DNA from: Pseudomonas fluorescens | Lineage (GTDB): Bacteria > Pseudomonadota > Gammaproteobacteria > Pseudomonadales > Pseudomonadaceae | DNA length: 64,000 bases | Direction: 5' to 3' | Assembly: GCF_018614775.1 (NCBI RefSeq) | Contig: NZ_JAGGOF010000032.1 | Span: 1-64,000, forward strand | Shown here: in pieces, positions 17,634 through 27,072 of the stretch | How positions within the stretch are numbered: position 1 is the stretch's first letter | Layout: every line of letters begins with the position of its first letter | Position numbers and translations under genes: made by a program | The notes under the pieces: model-generated | Seen by the model: only the letters and a program-made list of their open reading frames with translations | What the model was told of the DNA's origin: nothing | The model's database searches: none

Positions 17634-17724
17634 CTGTGGGAGCGGGCTTGCTCGCGAAAGCGACAGGTCAGACGCTGAGAGGCTGAATGTACCGCCACCT
17701 TCGCGAGCAAGCCCGCTCCCACAG
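17634..17724. repeat. REP dyad after the hydrolase gene
   Basis: CTGTGGGAGCGGGCTTGCTCGCGAAAGCG (17634-17662) is paired with CCGCCACCTTCGCGAGCAAG and CCCGCTCCCACAG (about 17692-17724), inverted copies about 30 bp apart. It can act as a 3' stabilising structure or transcription attenuator. Confidence 0.85.
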
Positions 17725-17854
17725 TTTGCGCTTGGCAAAAGCCAAAGATTTCTCACTCAACGAAACGCCCGCCGGCCGCGACGGTCATCGATTCGTCTGA
17801 ACCTCACCGTCGTACAGCCCTCGGATAGGGAAGGACGTATCAAGGGTGATCCAC

Positions 17855-20023
17855 ATGGCAATCGAAGACACGTTATTGCGCCAACGCAGGGTGCTCGCCG
17901 AGTTCGGTGAGCTGGCGCTGGCTTCAGACGATCTGGAGCACATCCTCCACGAGGCCTGCCGTCTGGCGGGCGATGCCCTCGGAACCCATCTGGCGAAGTT
18001 CATGCAACTGGAAGACGACGGCCTCACATTCACGGTGCGCAACGGTGTGGGCTGGACGCCGGGGGTGGTGGGCAAGGTTCGGGTACAGGCGTTGGACGGT
18101 ACCCCGGAGCGCTATTCACTCGATACCGGCAGCGCGGTTATTTCCGCAGACATCGCGGCGGAAACCCGCTTCCGCTACCACGACTTTCAGCAACAGAACG
18201 GCGTTCAGGCCTTCGTCAACGTGCTGGTCTTTGGCGCCACTGAAACGCGGCCGTTCGGGATCTTCGAGGTCGATAGCCGCGAGGCGCGGCAGTTCACCCA
18301 GAGCGATATCGACTTCCTGCGCGGTTACGCCAACCTCATCGGCGCCGCCTTGAAGCGCGCCGAAGCCTTGCAGGCTATGCGCCTGACTGAAGCAAAACTG
18401 CGTGAGAGCGAGCGGCATTACCGGATCGCGGCCGAGCTCAACCCGCTCTGGCCCTGGACCGCCGACAGCGACGGCGCGCTGCTGTCGCTGGATGCGCGCT
18501 GGTTTGAATACACCGCCAGGTCACCGGAGCAGACCCTGGGACGGCAATGGCTGAACGCCGCGCACCCCGACGAAAAAATCACCATCGCCCGGTTGTGGAA
18601 TCAGTCGCTGGCAAGCCTGCACCCCTTCGACGCACAGATTCGCCTGCGCAAGCACACCGGCGAGTACCGGTGGTTCAGGGTCCGGGCCCTGTGCAGCCTG
18701 GACCCTGCCGGACGCTGCGAGCAGTGGTATGGCACCGTCGAGGACATTAATGAGCGGGTGCAACTGGAAGCCGCGCTGCGGGACTGGAACGACCAGCTCG
18801 AAGCGCGGATCGCCAAGCGCACCGGGCAGCTCGAAGCCGAACAACACGAGCGTGCCCTGGCCGAGGCCAAGCTGCGCCAAAGCCAGAAAATGGAAGCGGT
18901 TGGCCAATTGACCGGCGGCATCGCCCATGACTTCAATAACCTGCTGGCCGGCATCACGGGCAGCCTGGAACTGATGCAGCGGCGCATCGACAGTCAGCGC
19001 TACGAAGAACTGTCGCGCTACAACTCGGTCGCCCTGACATCGGCGACCCGGGCAGCCGCCCTCACCCAGCGGCTGCTGGCCTTTTCCCGCCAGCAATCGC
19101 TCCAGCCGGAAGTGCTCGAACCGCGCAAAGTGGTGGCTGGCCTCGAAGAAATGATCCGCCGCTCCGTGGGCCCCAGCATCGCCGTCGAGTGTTCGTTCAG
19201 GAGCAACGACCCGATCAAGTGCGACCCTAACGAATTGGAAAACGCCCTGCTCAATCTGGCGATCAATGCCCGGGACGCGATGCCCGATGGCGGCGTATTG
19301 AAGCTGGATGTCCATCGCTGCGTGGTCGACGAAAGCGCGTCCGGCGAAAAACTGCTGCCGGCGGGTTCGTATGTGGCAATAGCGGTGACGGACTCGGGGA
19401 CGGGCATCAGTGACGAGATCATGTCCCGGGTGTTCGACCCGTTCTTCACGACGAAACGGATTGGCGAAGGATCGGGCCTGGGCCTGTCGATGATCTACGG
19501 GTTCGCCCAGCAATCCGGCGGGCAGGTGAAGATCCAGAGCAGCGTCGGCGTGGGCACCACTGTGACCATGTACTTCCCCATCGCGCGCCGACCGCCCCTG
19601 CGCGAAAAAGAGAAACGTGCCCAGCCGCACGTCCCGGCGCAGCAGCCGGGGGGCAACGAAACGATCTTGCTGGTGGATGACGAAGCGGCGATCCGGCAAA
19701 TGGTTTCGGAGTACCTGGGCGAAACCGGTTATCAGGTCGTCGAGGCCCTGGACAGCGTCTCTGCCTTGCAGCAAGCCACCAAAACCGAGCACATCGATTT
19801 ATTGCTGACCGACATCGGTCTGCCCGGCGCCATGAACGGCATCGGCCTTGCCGCCAAGCTGAGGGCCCGATATCCGGCGTTGAAGGTGCTGTTCATTACC
19901 GGGTTTGCCGAGGGGGAAAGCCTGGTGGCGGCCGACCCGTCGACCTGGATCATGACCAAGCCGTTCAGCCTGAGCGACCTGGGTCGGCGGGTGCGCTCGT
20001 TGATTCATTCGGCAGGACGCTGA
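17855..20023 (+). CDS. hybrid sensor histidine kinase, GAF-PAS-HisKA-HATPase-receiver
   Basis: A 722-residue soluble hybrid kinase. A GAF domain covers about residues 12-167 ([18 protein letters not shown]-like [15 protein letters not shown]), PAS/PAC about 187-302 ([18 protein letters not shown]), a short coiled coil, HisKA with His358 ([11 protein letters not shown]), HATPase ([22 protein letters not shown]), and a receiver from about 602 with Asp653 (LLTDIGLPG) and Lys702. A GTG three codons up (17846) is possible, but the ATG at 17855 is preceded by AAGGG. There is no cognate regulator beside it. The core is very like the kinase at 6440-8857, but the input domains differ. Confidence 0.93.
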   Translation: MAIEDTLLRQRRVLAEFGELALASDDLEHILHEACRLAGDALGTHLAKFMQLEDDGLTFTVRNGVGWTPGVVGKVRVQALDGTPERYSLDTGSAVISADIAAETRFRYHDFQQQNGVQAFVNVLVFGATETRPFGIFEVDSREARQFTQSDIDFLRGYANLIGAALKRAEALQAMRLTEAKLRESERHYRIAAELNPLWPWTADSDGALLSLDARWFEYTARSPEQTLGRQWLNAAHPDEKITIARLWNQSLASLHPFDAQIRLRKHTGEYRWFRVRALCSLDPAGRCEQWYGTVEDINERVQLEAALRDWNDQLEARIAKRTGQLEAEQHERALAEAKLRQSQKMEAVGQLTGGIAHDFNNLLAGITGSLELMQRRIDSQRYEELSRYNSVALTSATRAAALTQRLLAFSRQQSLQPEVLEPRKVVAGLEEMIRRSVGPSIAVECSFRSNDPIKCDPNELENALLNLAINARDAMPDGGVLKLDVHRCVVDESASGEKLLPAGSYVAIAVTDSGTGISDEIMSRVFDPFFTTKRIGEGSGLGLSMIYGFAQQSGGQVKIQSSVGVGTTVTMYFPIARRPPLREKEKRAQPHVPAQQPGGNETILLVDDEAAIRQMVSEYLGETGYQVVEALDSVSALQQATKTEHIDLLLTDIGLPGAMNGIGLAAKLRARYPALKVLFITGFAEGESLVAADPSTWIMTKPFSLSDLGRRVRSLIHSAGR

Positions 20024-20024
20024 A

Positions 20025-20513
20025 TCAATGCCGCAGCAGCTTGCGCAGCGGAATCTCGTCTTTGCGCACCGGTGACTTGATGACGATATAGCTGAAGTAT
20101 TTGGAGATGCCGATGTTCCTGTCCAGCAGGCTTTCCATGACGTCCTGGTAGTCCTGGATGCTGCGGGTCATGAAGCGCACCAGATAGTCGTAGCCCCCGC
20201 TGATCAGGTGGCATTCGAGCACTTCGTCCACCAGGCGGATATTGGACTCGAACTTGGCGAAATCTTCGCGCTTGTGGTCACTCAAGGTGACTTCGGTGAA
20301 CACCGTCACCGAATCGGTAATCTTGGCCAGGTTCAAATGGGCCTTGTAGCTGGAGATATACCCCAGCGATTCCAGTCGCTTGACCCGTTGCAGACAGGGA
20401 CTGGCTGACAGGCCAACGGCATCGGCCAGACTGACGTTGGTCATGCGACCGTCTTTTTGAAGCTCTACCAAAATGCTGATGTCGATCCGGTCCAGTTTCG
20501 CTAAACCTTCCAT
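20025..20513 (-). CDS. Lrp/AsnC-family transcriptional regulator
   Basis: A 162-residue regulator: N-terminal HTH at about residues 8-60 (IDISILVELQKDGRMTNVSL, SPCLQRVKRLE) and C-terminal RAM/Lrp ligand-binding domain (LVDEVLECHLISGGYDYLVR). The family binds amino acids and controls their metabolism. It is the last gene of a leftward unit after the aminotransferase and the HAD hydrolase (45 bp gap), so it probably responds to the amino acid handled by that operon. The start has GAGG upstream. Confidence 0.93.
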   Translation of the reverse strand: MEGLAKLDRIDISILVELQKDGRMTNVSLADAVGLSASPCLQRVKRLESLGYISSYKAHLNLAKITDSVTVFTEVTLSDHKREDFAKFESNIRLVDEVLECHLISGGYDYLVRFMTRSIQDYQDVMESLLDRNIGISKYFSYIVIKSPVRKDEIPLRKLLRH

Positions 20514-20558
20514 CGCATACCTCTTGCCTGCCGTTTGTAAGACAATCTTCTAACAAAA

Positions 20559-21215
20559 TCAGCGCCGTAAAGACAGCTGATGCTGAGCCACCAGGTCAGC
20601 CATGCTGTTGATGCAATAGTCCGCGGCGCATGGCTGCGCCGAAGCGTCGGGCCCGCGACGGATCAGGCAGACCGCCCCGACGGCCGGGGCGCGGGCACCG
20701 AGGCGGGTTACCTGGAGAATAGCCCCGGCACCCAGGCCGTTGGCTTGCAGCCAATCGTGATCCTGTAACGGATCGCTGGCCAGGGAAATGAAGTCCTCCG
20801 GTTCGATGCCCAGGCGCTCGCACAACACGCCGCGGTCCTCGGCATCCCGATCGCCCCGCACCAGCAGGCGATAGAATTTGCGCAAGTAGAGCATTGCGCC
20901 CGGGCCATCCTCGAACAACGACCAACTGGCGGCCGAGCGGGCGAAGCTCATGCCCTCCTCCCAACTGGCCTTGAGCTTCCAGCGCTCGGCCAACTGGCGA
21001 TGGGCAAAACACAACAGCCCGCTGAAGCCCAGCTCGCCAAAGCGGGGGTACAGGGCTTGCAGTGCCTCGTCGAATTCGCCCAGCACCTGCGCCTTGTCCA
21101 GTGGCTCGCCATGGTTCTCCAGCAGCGGCTGCAAGGCCGTCCAGATCCCGGAGTCGCGATCCACCAGGACTTCATCGCAGTCGATCAACAACGCTCGATA
21201 TTCAGTCAACCTCAT
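20559..21215 (-). CDS. HAD-superfamily hydrolase
   Basis: A 218-residue cytosolic protein of the haloacid-dehalogenase superfamily. Motif I is LIDCDEVLVD with nucleophile Asp12 and acid/base Asp14, the cap region follows (about 25-110), and later there is ISLASDPLQDHDWLQANGLG as a motif III/IV-like end. Motif II (hhhT/S) is weak (RLLVRGD), so substrate and activity are uncertain. It lies between gabT and the Lrp gene in one operon (60 and 45 bp gaps). Phosphatase activity is the family default. Confidence 0.85.
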   Translation of the reverse strand: MRLTEYRALLIDCDEVLVDRDSGIWTALQPLLENHGEPLDKAQVLGEFDEALQALYPRFGELGFSGLLCFAHRQLAERWKLKASWEEGMSFARSAASWSLFEDGPGAMLYLRKFYRLLVRGDRDAEDRGVLCERLGIEPEDFISLASDPLQDHDWLQANGLGAGAILQVTRLGARAPAVGAVCLIRRGPDASAQPCAADYCINSMADLVAQHQLSLRR

Positions 21216-21275
21216 GGGTAAAACCTCTGGTGAGTCCCTAATGCCAATCGTCCAAAAGCGCCCTCGCCACGGTAT

Positions 21276-22568
21276 TCAATTCATGACCCGTGCCAACGCG
21301 CCATCGAGAATCTGCAACGCTTCATCGACCTGGGCTTCGCTGGTCACCAGCGGCGCCAGGAAGCGTAGAACGTTGCGGTAGACCCCGCACTTGATCACCA
21401 GCAGCCCACCGGCCCGGGCCTCGTCGATCAGGCGCTGGTTCAGATCGGCATCCGGCGTGCGGGCTTCGTCGTCCTTGATCAGCTCGATCGCCAACATGAA
21501 GCCAGTGCCGCGCACGTCGCCGATACGCGGGTAACGGGCTTGCAGCCGCAGCAGGCCCTGGCGCAAGCGCTCACCCAAGGCGTCGCCACGGGCCAGCAGC
21601 TGTTCCTCCTCATAAGCCTCGATCACCGCCAGCGCCGCCGCGCACGACAACGCGTTACCGCCGTAGGTCCCGCCCAGGCCGCCGGGCAGCGGCGCGTCCA
21701 TGATCTCGGCCTTGCCGACCACGCCCGACAGCGGCAAACCACCGGCCAGGCTCTTGGCGACGGTGACCAGGTCCGGCTGGATCCCGGCGTGCTGGAAACC
21801 GAACCACTTGCCGGTGCGCCCGAAACCGGTCTGGATTTCGTCGAGAATCAGCACAATGCCGTGTTTTTCGGTGAGCGCGCGCAGGCCCCGGAGGAACTCG
21901 GCGGGCGCCGCCAGGAAACCACCATCGCCCTGCACCGGCTCGATGATGATCGCCGCGACGCGCTCGGGCGCCACTTGGGTGGCCAACAACTCGTCCAGGG
22001 CCTGGAGCGCCTTTTCGCCGGTGACGCCGCGATAGGCATTCGGATAAGGCGTGTGGAAGACCTCGGGGGCGAACGGTCCGAAGTTCTGTTTGTACGGCTG
22101 GCTCATCCCGGTCAACGTGGTGCCGAGCAACGTGCGGCCATGGAACCCGCCGCGAAAGGCGATCACCGCCGAGCGGTTGGTGTGGGCGCGGGCGATCTTC
22201 ACCGCATTTTCCACAGCTTCGGCGCCGGACGTGAAGAACGCCGCTTTATAAGCCTCCTGCCCTCCAATCATCTGGCACAGCCGCTGGGCCAGGTCGAGGT
22301 AGGGCTTGTAGGCCACGACCTGGAAGCAGGCATGGGAGACCTTTTGCAACTGGGCCTGCACCGCCGCGACGACCTTGGGGTGGTTGTGGCCGATGTTCAA
22401 CACACCGATACCGCCGACGAAGTCCAGGTAGCGCTTGCCGTCCACGTCCCACAATTGCGCGCCCTGGGCCCGATCGATCACCAGCGGGTGCGCGGTGACC
22501 AGGCCGCGCGGCACGAATTGATCACGCTGACGGAGCAGACTTGGGGTTTCTTCGACTTTACTGTTCAT
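21276..22568 (-). CDS. gabT: class III aminotransferase, 4-aminobutyrate type
   Basis: A 430-residue PLP enzyme of the class-III (omega) aminotransferases. It has FTSGAEAVENAVKIAR (cofactor phosphate region), IILDEIQTGFGRTGK with Asp243/Glu244, and the Schiff-base Lys272 in VAKSLAGGLP. The expected reaction is GABA plus 2-oxoglutarate to succinate semialdehyde plus glutamate; related omega-amino acids are possible. The ATG at 22568 is preceded by GGGAAATGCCA. It heads a leftward operon with the HAD hydrolase and Lrp regulator. A succinate-semialdehyde dehydrogenase homologue at 27073-28530 would take its product. Confidence 0.92.
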   Translation of the reverse strand: MNSKVEETPSLLRQRDQFVPRGLVTAHPLVIDRAQGAQLWDVDGKRYLDFVGGIGVLNIGHNHPKVVAAVQAQLQKVSHACFQVVAYKPYLDLAQRLCQMIGGQEAYKAAFFTSGAEAVENAVKIARAHTNRSAVIAFRGGFHGRTLLGTTLTGMSQPYKQNFGPFAPEVFHTPYPNAYRGVTGEKALQALDELLATQVAPERVAAIIIEPVQGDGGFLAAPAEFLRGLRALTEKHGIVLILDEIQTGFGRTGKWFGFQHAGIQPDLVTVAKSLAGGLPLSGVVGKAEIMDAPLPGGLGGTYGGNALSCAAALAVIEAYEEEQLLARGDALGERLRQGLLRLQARYPRIGDVRGTGFMLAIELIKDDEARTPDADLNQRLIDEARAGGLLVIKCGVYRNVLRFLAPLVTSEAQVDEALQILDGALARVMN

Positions 22569-22854
22569 TGGCATTTCCCATCGTGAGCCTCGCACCCAGA
22601 AAGCGGCTGCGGTGTGTTCACAGGTTAAGTGTTCGACGCGATTGTCTAAGCCGAACTTGGCCACTGAGAAATCCGGATCGACTGTTTACGGGTCGACAAA
22701 CAGCAGATTCCTCCAAGCACCGCCGGCCCCATCGAATCTGCCGCCCCGGAGGCGATACAACGCAGCACAGGGTTCTGCAGCCGGTCCTTTCGACAGATCC
22801 TGCTTTGCCGTTGAGGCATGCTGGACACTCCTTGATTTAAGCCGAGAACATTCC
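22569..22854. promoter_or_regulatory. divergent promoter region of gabT and the 2-hydroxyacid dehydrogenase
   Basis: This 286-bp region separates two divergent genes and must carry both promoters. It is a natural site for the Lrp-type regulator encoded in the gabT operon. No individual box was assigned. Confidence 0.5.
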
Positions 22855-23781
22855 ATGGCCCTGCTCTACAAAGCTGACCCGGTAAGGGGCGAACACTGGC
22901 AACGGTTGTTCGCCGAACACGCACCGGATATCGAATGGCGTGCCTGGCCAGAGCTCGGCGACCCACGGCAGATTCGCTACCTGGCGGCCTGGCAGGCACC
23001 GGACGACATCGAGACGGTGCTGCCGAACCTGCAAGTCCTGTTCGCCTTGTCGGCCGGGGTCGATCAACTCGACCTCAGTCGGTTGCCAGCGACGCTGCCG
23101 GTGGTGCGCCTGCTTGATCCGGGCATCAGCCAGGGCATGTGCGAATACGCCAGTTTCGCCGTGCTCAGCCTGCATCGGGACATGCTGCTCTATCGTCAGC
23201 AACAGGTCGAACGGCGCTGGCAGGCGCATCGATTGATGCCTGCGCAAAAGCGTCGGGTGGGCGTCATGGGGCTGGGGCTGCAGGCCCGGCAGATACTGCG
23301 CACCTTGCAGCCCTTTGGGTTCGCCTTGTCGGGCTGGGCCCGCAGCGAGCACCACATCGACGGCGTGCAGTGCTACGCCGGCTCCGAGCAGCTGCCGGCC
23401 TTCCTCAGCCAATGCGACATCGTATTGTGCGTGCTGCCACTGACCGGGCAGACCCAGGGCATCCTCAACCGTGAATTGTTCCGGCACCTGCCCCAGGGTG
23501 CGGCGCTGGTCAATATGGGTCGGGGTGGGCACCTGGTCGAGGCGGACCTGCTCGAGGCGCTGGCGAGCGGCCAATTGAGCGCGGCGGTGCTCGACGTGCT
23601 GGAGCAGGAACCAGCCCTGCCGGACCATCCGTTCTGGCACCACCCGCAGATCCTGCTGACGCCACACATCGCCGCCATGACCCAGCCCGAGAGCGCCTTT
23701 GGCGTGCTGCTGGAGAACATCCGTCGGCATCAACGCGGCGAATCGATGCTGGGGTTGGTGGATCGGCAGCGCAGTTACTGA
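22855..23781 (+). CDS. D-2-hydroxyacid dehydrogenase, glyoxylate/hydroxypyruvate reductase A type
   Basis: A 308-residue NAD(P)-dependent dehydrogenase. The Rossmann fingerprint VGVMGLGLQARQIL lies at about residues 135-148. Catalytic residues are Arg223 (NMGRGGHLVE), Glu252 (EQEPALPDHP) and His271 (TPHIAAMTQPES). The SAGVDQLDLS and closing segments match the GhrA subgroup, which reduces glyoxylate and hydroxypyruvate. It is divergent from gabT and could reduce a 2-keto product of the catabolic block, which is inference. The ATG at 22855 starts the family N-terminus MALLYKADP. Confidence 0.92.
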   Translation: MALLYKADPVRGEHWQRLFAEHAPDIEWRAWPELGDPRQIRYLAAWQAPDDIETVLPNLQVLFALSAGVDQLDLSRLPATLPVVRLLDPGISQGMCEYASFAVLSLHRDMLLYRQQQVERRWQAHRLMPAQKRRVGVMGLGLQARQILRTLQPFGFALSGWARSEHHIDGVQCYAGSEQLPAFLSQCDIVLCVLPLTGQTQGILNRELFRHLPQGAALVNMGRGGHLVEADLLEALASGQLSAAVLDVLEQEPALPDHPFWHHPQILLTPHIAAMTQPESAFGVLLENIRRHQRGESMLGLVDRQRSY

Positions 23782-24134
23782 CGGCCAAGTCGCGGAACGC
23801 CAATCCGCCAGGGCCGCGCGGCACAAATCTGTGGGAGCAAAGCTTGCTCGCGATAGCGGCGTCACCGGCCAATACCATTGTCGACTGACCTGCCCTATCG
23901 CGAGCAAGCTTTGCTCCACAGGCTGACTGACATCGATCCGCCATGAAAAACGGCCCGGTATTTACTGCTGGGCCGGCCCATCATTTGAGCAAGAAATGTG
24001 GCCGGCAAAGCGACCGCTTATCTAACCTGCCGAATCCATTCCAGGCGCTTGTCAGGTCCTGTCGCAGGTGAGATACAAGCACCTTCAGCGGATAGATCCG
24101 CACCCTTCAAGCACCTCTTCAATGGTGACCCGCC
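23782..24134. other. 353-bp gap with a REP dyad and a hairpin
   Basis: A REP dyad is at 23830-23924, and a GC-rich hairpin CGGCCC..GGGCCG at 23951-23975 follows. The rest, up to the GNAT start at 24135, shows no gene and probably contains its promoter. Confidence 0.6.
23830..23924. repeat. REP dyad
   Basis: GTGGGAGCAAAGCTTGCTCG followed by CGATAGCGG (23831-23859) faces TATCGCGAGCAAGCTTTGCT followed by CCACAGG (about 23896-23922). Confidence 0.85.
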
Positions 24135-24992
24135 ATGTCTACTTTGCAGCGCCCCACTTATTTATATCGTTCCATGACGGTCGCCGATGTGCCTGCGGCG
24201 CATGACCTGTCTGTACAGCTGAAATGGCCCCATCGCCTGGAAGACTGGGCCATGTTGCAGCGGGTCGCCCAGGGTTTTGTCGTGGAAGACCAGGGCCGTT
24301 TGATCGGTAGCGCTTTCACCTGCCCGCAGGGCAGCCATGCCACCATCGGCCTGGTGATTGTCAGTGACGAATATCAGGGCCAGGGCATCGGGCGCAAGCT
24401 GATGGAATTGGCGATCGAGGCGTGCGGCTCGCGGACGGCCATCCTCAACGCCACGCTGGCCGGCGCACCGCTGTATGCCAGCCAGGGGTTCGTTGACTTT
24501 GGGCATGTCCAGCAACATCAGGGCCAAGCGGTGGCGCCTGCCGCGCAGCCATTGGCGGCGGGCGAACGATGCCGTGCGCTGGCCGATGCCGACAACGCGC
24601 AGTTGATCCAACTGGCCTACGCCGGCAGCGGGCTGGATCGGGAAGCCGTGCTCAATGATCTGTTTGACGTCGTTGAGCGTTCAGTGGGCATCGAACGCGA
24701 CGGTCAATTGTGCGCGTTCGCCCTGCTGCGCCCGTTTGGCCGTGGTCGATGCATAGGCCCGGTCGTTGCCCAAACCGCCGAGCAGGCCCGGCACTTGATC
24801 GCCGAGCTACTGGCCCAGGTGCCGGACGCATTTGTTCGCATCGATATTCCTTCCAATACCGGCTTGGCACCCTGGCTCGAAGAGGCCGGACTCAAGCAAG
24901 TCGACACCGTCGCCCAGATGGCCCGCGGCACGCCCCCACACGCCAGCAGCGCCGTACGACAGTTCGCCCTGGTGACCCAGGCCATTGGCTGA
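24135..24992 (+). CDS. GNAT N-acetyltransferase with second C-terminal domain
   Basis: A 285-residue protein. The first half is a GNAT fold with the acetyl-CoA loop QGQGIGRKLM at about residues 81-90 and the ASQGFVDFG end motif. The second half (about 155-275) looks like the extra domain of the YitH/HolE-type two-domain GNATs (GRGRCIGPVVAQTAEQARHL). The substrate could be an amine or amino acid. It precedes a bicupin gene by 44 bp on the same strand, probably in one transcript, within the amino-acid catabolic block. Confidence 0.88.
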   Translation: MSTLQRPTYLYRSMTVADVPAAHDLSVQLKWPHRLEDWAMLQRVAQGFVVEDQGRLIGSAFTCPQGSHATIGLVIVSDEYQGQGIGRKLMELAIEACGSRTAILNATLAGAPLYASQGFVDFGHVQQHQGQAVAPAAQPLAAGERCRALADADNAQLIQLAYAGSGLDREAVLNDLFDVVERSVGIERDGQLCAFALLRPFGRGRCIGPVVAQTAEQARHLIAELLAQVPDAFVRIDIPSNTGLAPWLEEAGLKQVDTVAQMARGTPPHASSAVRQFALVTQAIG

Positions 24993-25036
24993 CAAATCCC
25001 CTTTCCTTACCAACGTTTCCCCGGAGAATCCTCTTC

Positions 25037-25744
25037 ATGCTCGAACCCACTGCAGTGCTGCTGGCCCACGCCGATGGCCGTCTCGCCTCGACCCCGTTCA
25101 CCGAGGGCTCACTAGGAGCCAACGATCCGTTCGATAGGCTGATTGCCTACACCGGGGCGGACGGCATTGCCGCCGGTGTGGTCCGGGCGAGCGGTCGGTT
25201 CAACGTCGAGGATTATCCGTTCAATGAGACGATCGTGGTGCATGCCGGTGCTGTCACGCTGCGCAGCCAGGCGCAAACCCTGGCGCTCAAGCCCGGTGAA
25301 AGTGCGGTGATTGGCCGGGGTACGGCGCTTGAGCTGGAGGCGCAGCCAGGGTCGCTCTGGGCATTTTGTGCCGACGCGCAGGTTGTCGAATCGCGTGTTC
25401 CCGGGCTCACGGCGCTGCCCGCCCACACCCTGCTCTCGCCTTCGGCGGCACCTGATGCGGAGATCCTGCTCAGTGCGCCGCCGCAATGCCGCTCGCACAA
25501 TCTGTTCGTCGAGCAAGCCACCGACCTGCGCATCGGCATCTGGGATTCGACGCCCTACACCCGCCGGTCACGACCGCACAAACTGCATGAGCTGATGCAC
25601 CTGCTCGAAGGCAGCGTCACCCTCCAGGCAGCCGATGGCAGCGAGTTGACGGTCAACACCGGTGATACGGTGTTCGTGCCATTGGATGCGCCGTGCGCCT
25701 GGAAGAGCAGCGTGTATGTGCGCAAGGTTTATGTCGTCAAATAG
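25037..25744 (+). CDS. bicupin protein (cupin_3/DUF861-like)
   Basis: A 235-residue cytosolic protein with two cupin halves. The first spans about residues 40-120 (PFNETIVVHAGAVTL, KPGESAVIGRG); the second about 155-232 (KLHELMHLLEGSVTL, NTGDTVFVPLDAPCAWKSS). The E..H..G pattern of each half suggests at least one metal site. Similar proteins accompany oxidoreductases of amine and amino-acid catabolism and often have no assigned activity. The start has GGAGAA upstream. Confidence 0.85.
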   Translation: MLEPTAVLLAHADGRLASTPFTEGSLGANDPFDRLIAYTGADGIAAGVVRASGRFNVEDYPFNETIVVHAGAVTLRSQAQTLALKPGESAVIGRGTALELEAQPGSLWAFCADAQVVESRVPGLTALPAHTLLSPSAAPDAEILLSAPPQCRSHNLFVEQATDLRIGIWDSTPYTRRSRPHKLHELMHLLEGSVTLQAADGSELTVNTGDTVFVPLDAPCAWKSSVYVRKVYVVK

Positions 25745-25765
25745 GTTGGGTTGAGTCAGCCAGAT

Positions 25766-25857
25766 TGCTATCGCGAGCAGGCTCGCGATAGCGGCCTCAT
25801 AGTCAACATAACCGCCAACTGATCCACCGCCATCGCGAGCAGGCTCGCTCCCACAGG
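25766..25857. repeat. REP pair, first copy recombined
   Basis: The second copy (25829-25857) is canonical: CCATCGCGAGCAGGCTCGCT followed by CCCACAGGG. The first (about 25767-25794) reads GCTATCGCGAGCAGGCTCGCGATAGCGG, which has the CGATAGC end of the REP on both sides and lacks the GGGAGC end, as if two opposite copies had recombined. Confidence 0.75.
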
Positions 25858-25900
25858 GAGGTTCCGGTGGATGGGACCCTGCGATCACCTTTTAAAACCG

Positions 25901-25928
25901 CAAAAAAAAGCCCGCAGTGTGAGCGGGC
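25901..25928 (-). terminator. rho-independent terminator of the leftward catabolic operon
   Basis: Read leftward: GCCCGC, loop of about 7 nt, GCGGGC then a run of eight T (AAAAAAAA at 25902-25909 on the plus strand). It lies 18 bp after the stop of the tartrate-dehydrogenase-like gene. Confidence 0.85.
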
Positions 25929-25946
25929 AAAGTGTTGCGGGTGAAA

Positions 25947-27032
25947 CTAAATCCAGAGCGCTTCGGCAATCGCCCTGCCGACGTCCTGGGTCGAGCCCAT
26001 GCCGCCCAGGTCGGGGGTGATGGGGCCTTCGGCGATCACCTGTTCGATGGCCTTGAGAATGCCGTCATGGGCTGCGCGATAGCGTTCATCGCCGTTGCCG
26101 AGGAAGTCGAGCATCAAGGCACCGGACCAGATCATCGCGATCGGGTTGGCGATGTTCTGCCCATAGATGTCCGGGGCCGAGCCGTGCACCGGTTCGAACA
26201 ATGATGGAAAGCGCCGTTGCGGGTCGAGGTTGGCCGACGGCGCGATGCCGATGGTGCCGGCACAGGCCGGGCCCAGGTCGGAGAGGATGTCGCCGAACAG
26301 GTTGGACGCCACCACCACATCGAAACGGTCCGGCTGCAAAACGAAACGCGCACAGAGAATGTCGATGTGCTGCTTGTCCCATTGCACTTGCGGGTACTGC
26401 TCGGCCATCAGCGCCGTACGCTCATCCCAGTACGGCATGCTGATGGAGATGCCGTTGGACTTGGTGGCTGCCGTCAGGCGTTTGCGCGGCCGCGTCTGGG
26501 CCAGCTCGAAGGCGAACTTGAGAATCCGGTCGACGCCACGGCGGGTGAACACCGACTCCTGAAGCACGAATTCATGCTCGGTGCCTTCGAACATCTTGCC
26601 GCCGACGGAAGAATATTCGCCCTCGGTGTTCTCGCGAATCACCACGAAGTCGATGTCCCCGGCTTCGCGCCCGGCCAACGGGCACGGCACGCCGGGAAAC
26701 AGTCGCACCGGACGGATGTTCACGTACTGGTCGAAGTCACGACGGAACTTGAGCAACGAGCCCCACAGGGAAATATGATCCGGGACCTTGTCCGGCCAAC
26801 CGACGGCGCCGAAGTAGATCGCATCAAAGCCCTTGAGCTGCTCGAACCAGTCGGCGGGCATCATCTGCCCATGCTCCAGGTAGTAATCGCAATGCGCCCA
26901 GTCGAGCACTTCGATGCTCAGCGCCAACTGCCACTTTTTCGCCGCCTGTTCCAGCACCCGCAGCCCTTCCGGCAGGACTTCCTTGCCGATGCCATCGCCG
27001 GCAATGGCGGCGATTCGAAATGGTTTACTCAT
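25947..27032 (-). CDS. ttuC: tartrate dehydrogenase / D-malate dehydrogenase
   Basis: A 361-residue NAD-dependent beta-decarboxylating dehydrogenase of the isopropylmalate/isocitrate family. It has IAGDGIGKEVLPEG at the N-terminus, a substrate region with FGAVGWPDKVPDH (the VG.P..VPDH form is typical of TtuC/DmlA rather than LeuB), RENTEGEYSS, the metal-binding SNLFGDILSD and HGSAPDIYGQNIANP. It acts on D-malate, tartrate or related 2-hydroxy acids. It is the last gene of the long leftward operon, 40 bp after the semialdehyde dehydrogenase, and is followed by a terminator. Confidence 0.92.
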   Translation of the reverse strand: MSKPFRIAAIAGDGIGKEVLPEGLRVLEQAAKKWQLALSIEVLDWAHCDYYLEHGQMMPADWFEQLKGFDAIYFGAVGWPDKVPDHISLWGSLLKFRRDFDQYVNIRPVRLFPGVPCPLAGREAGDIDFVVIRENTEGEYSSVGGKMFEGTEHEFVLQESVFTRRGVDRILKFAFELAQTRPRKRLTAATKSNGISISMPYWDERTALMAEQYPQVQWDKQHIDILCARFVLQPDRFDVVVASNLFGDILSDLGPACAGTIGIAPSANLDPQRRFPSLFEPVHGSAPDIYGQNIANPIAMIWSGALMLDFLGNGDERYRAAHDGILKAIEQVIAEGPITPDLGGMGSTQDVGRAIAEALWI

Positions 27033-27072
27033 CAATCGTGGCTCCGCAAAAGTTGTTCGAACAATGACCGGC

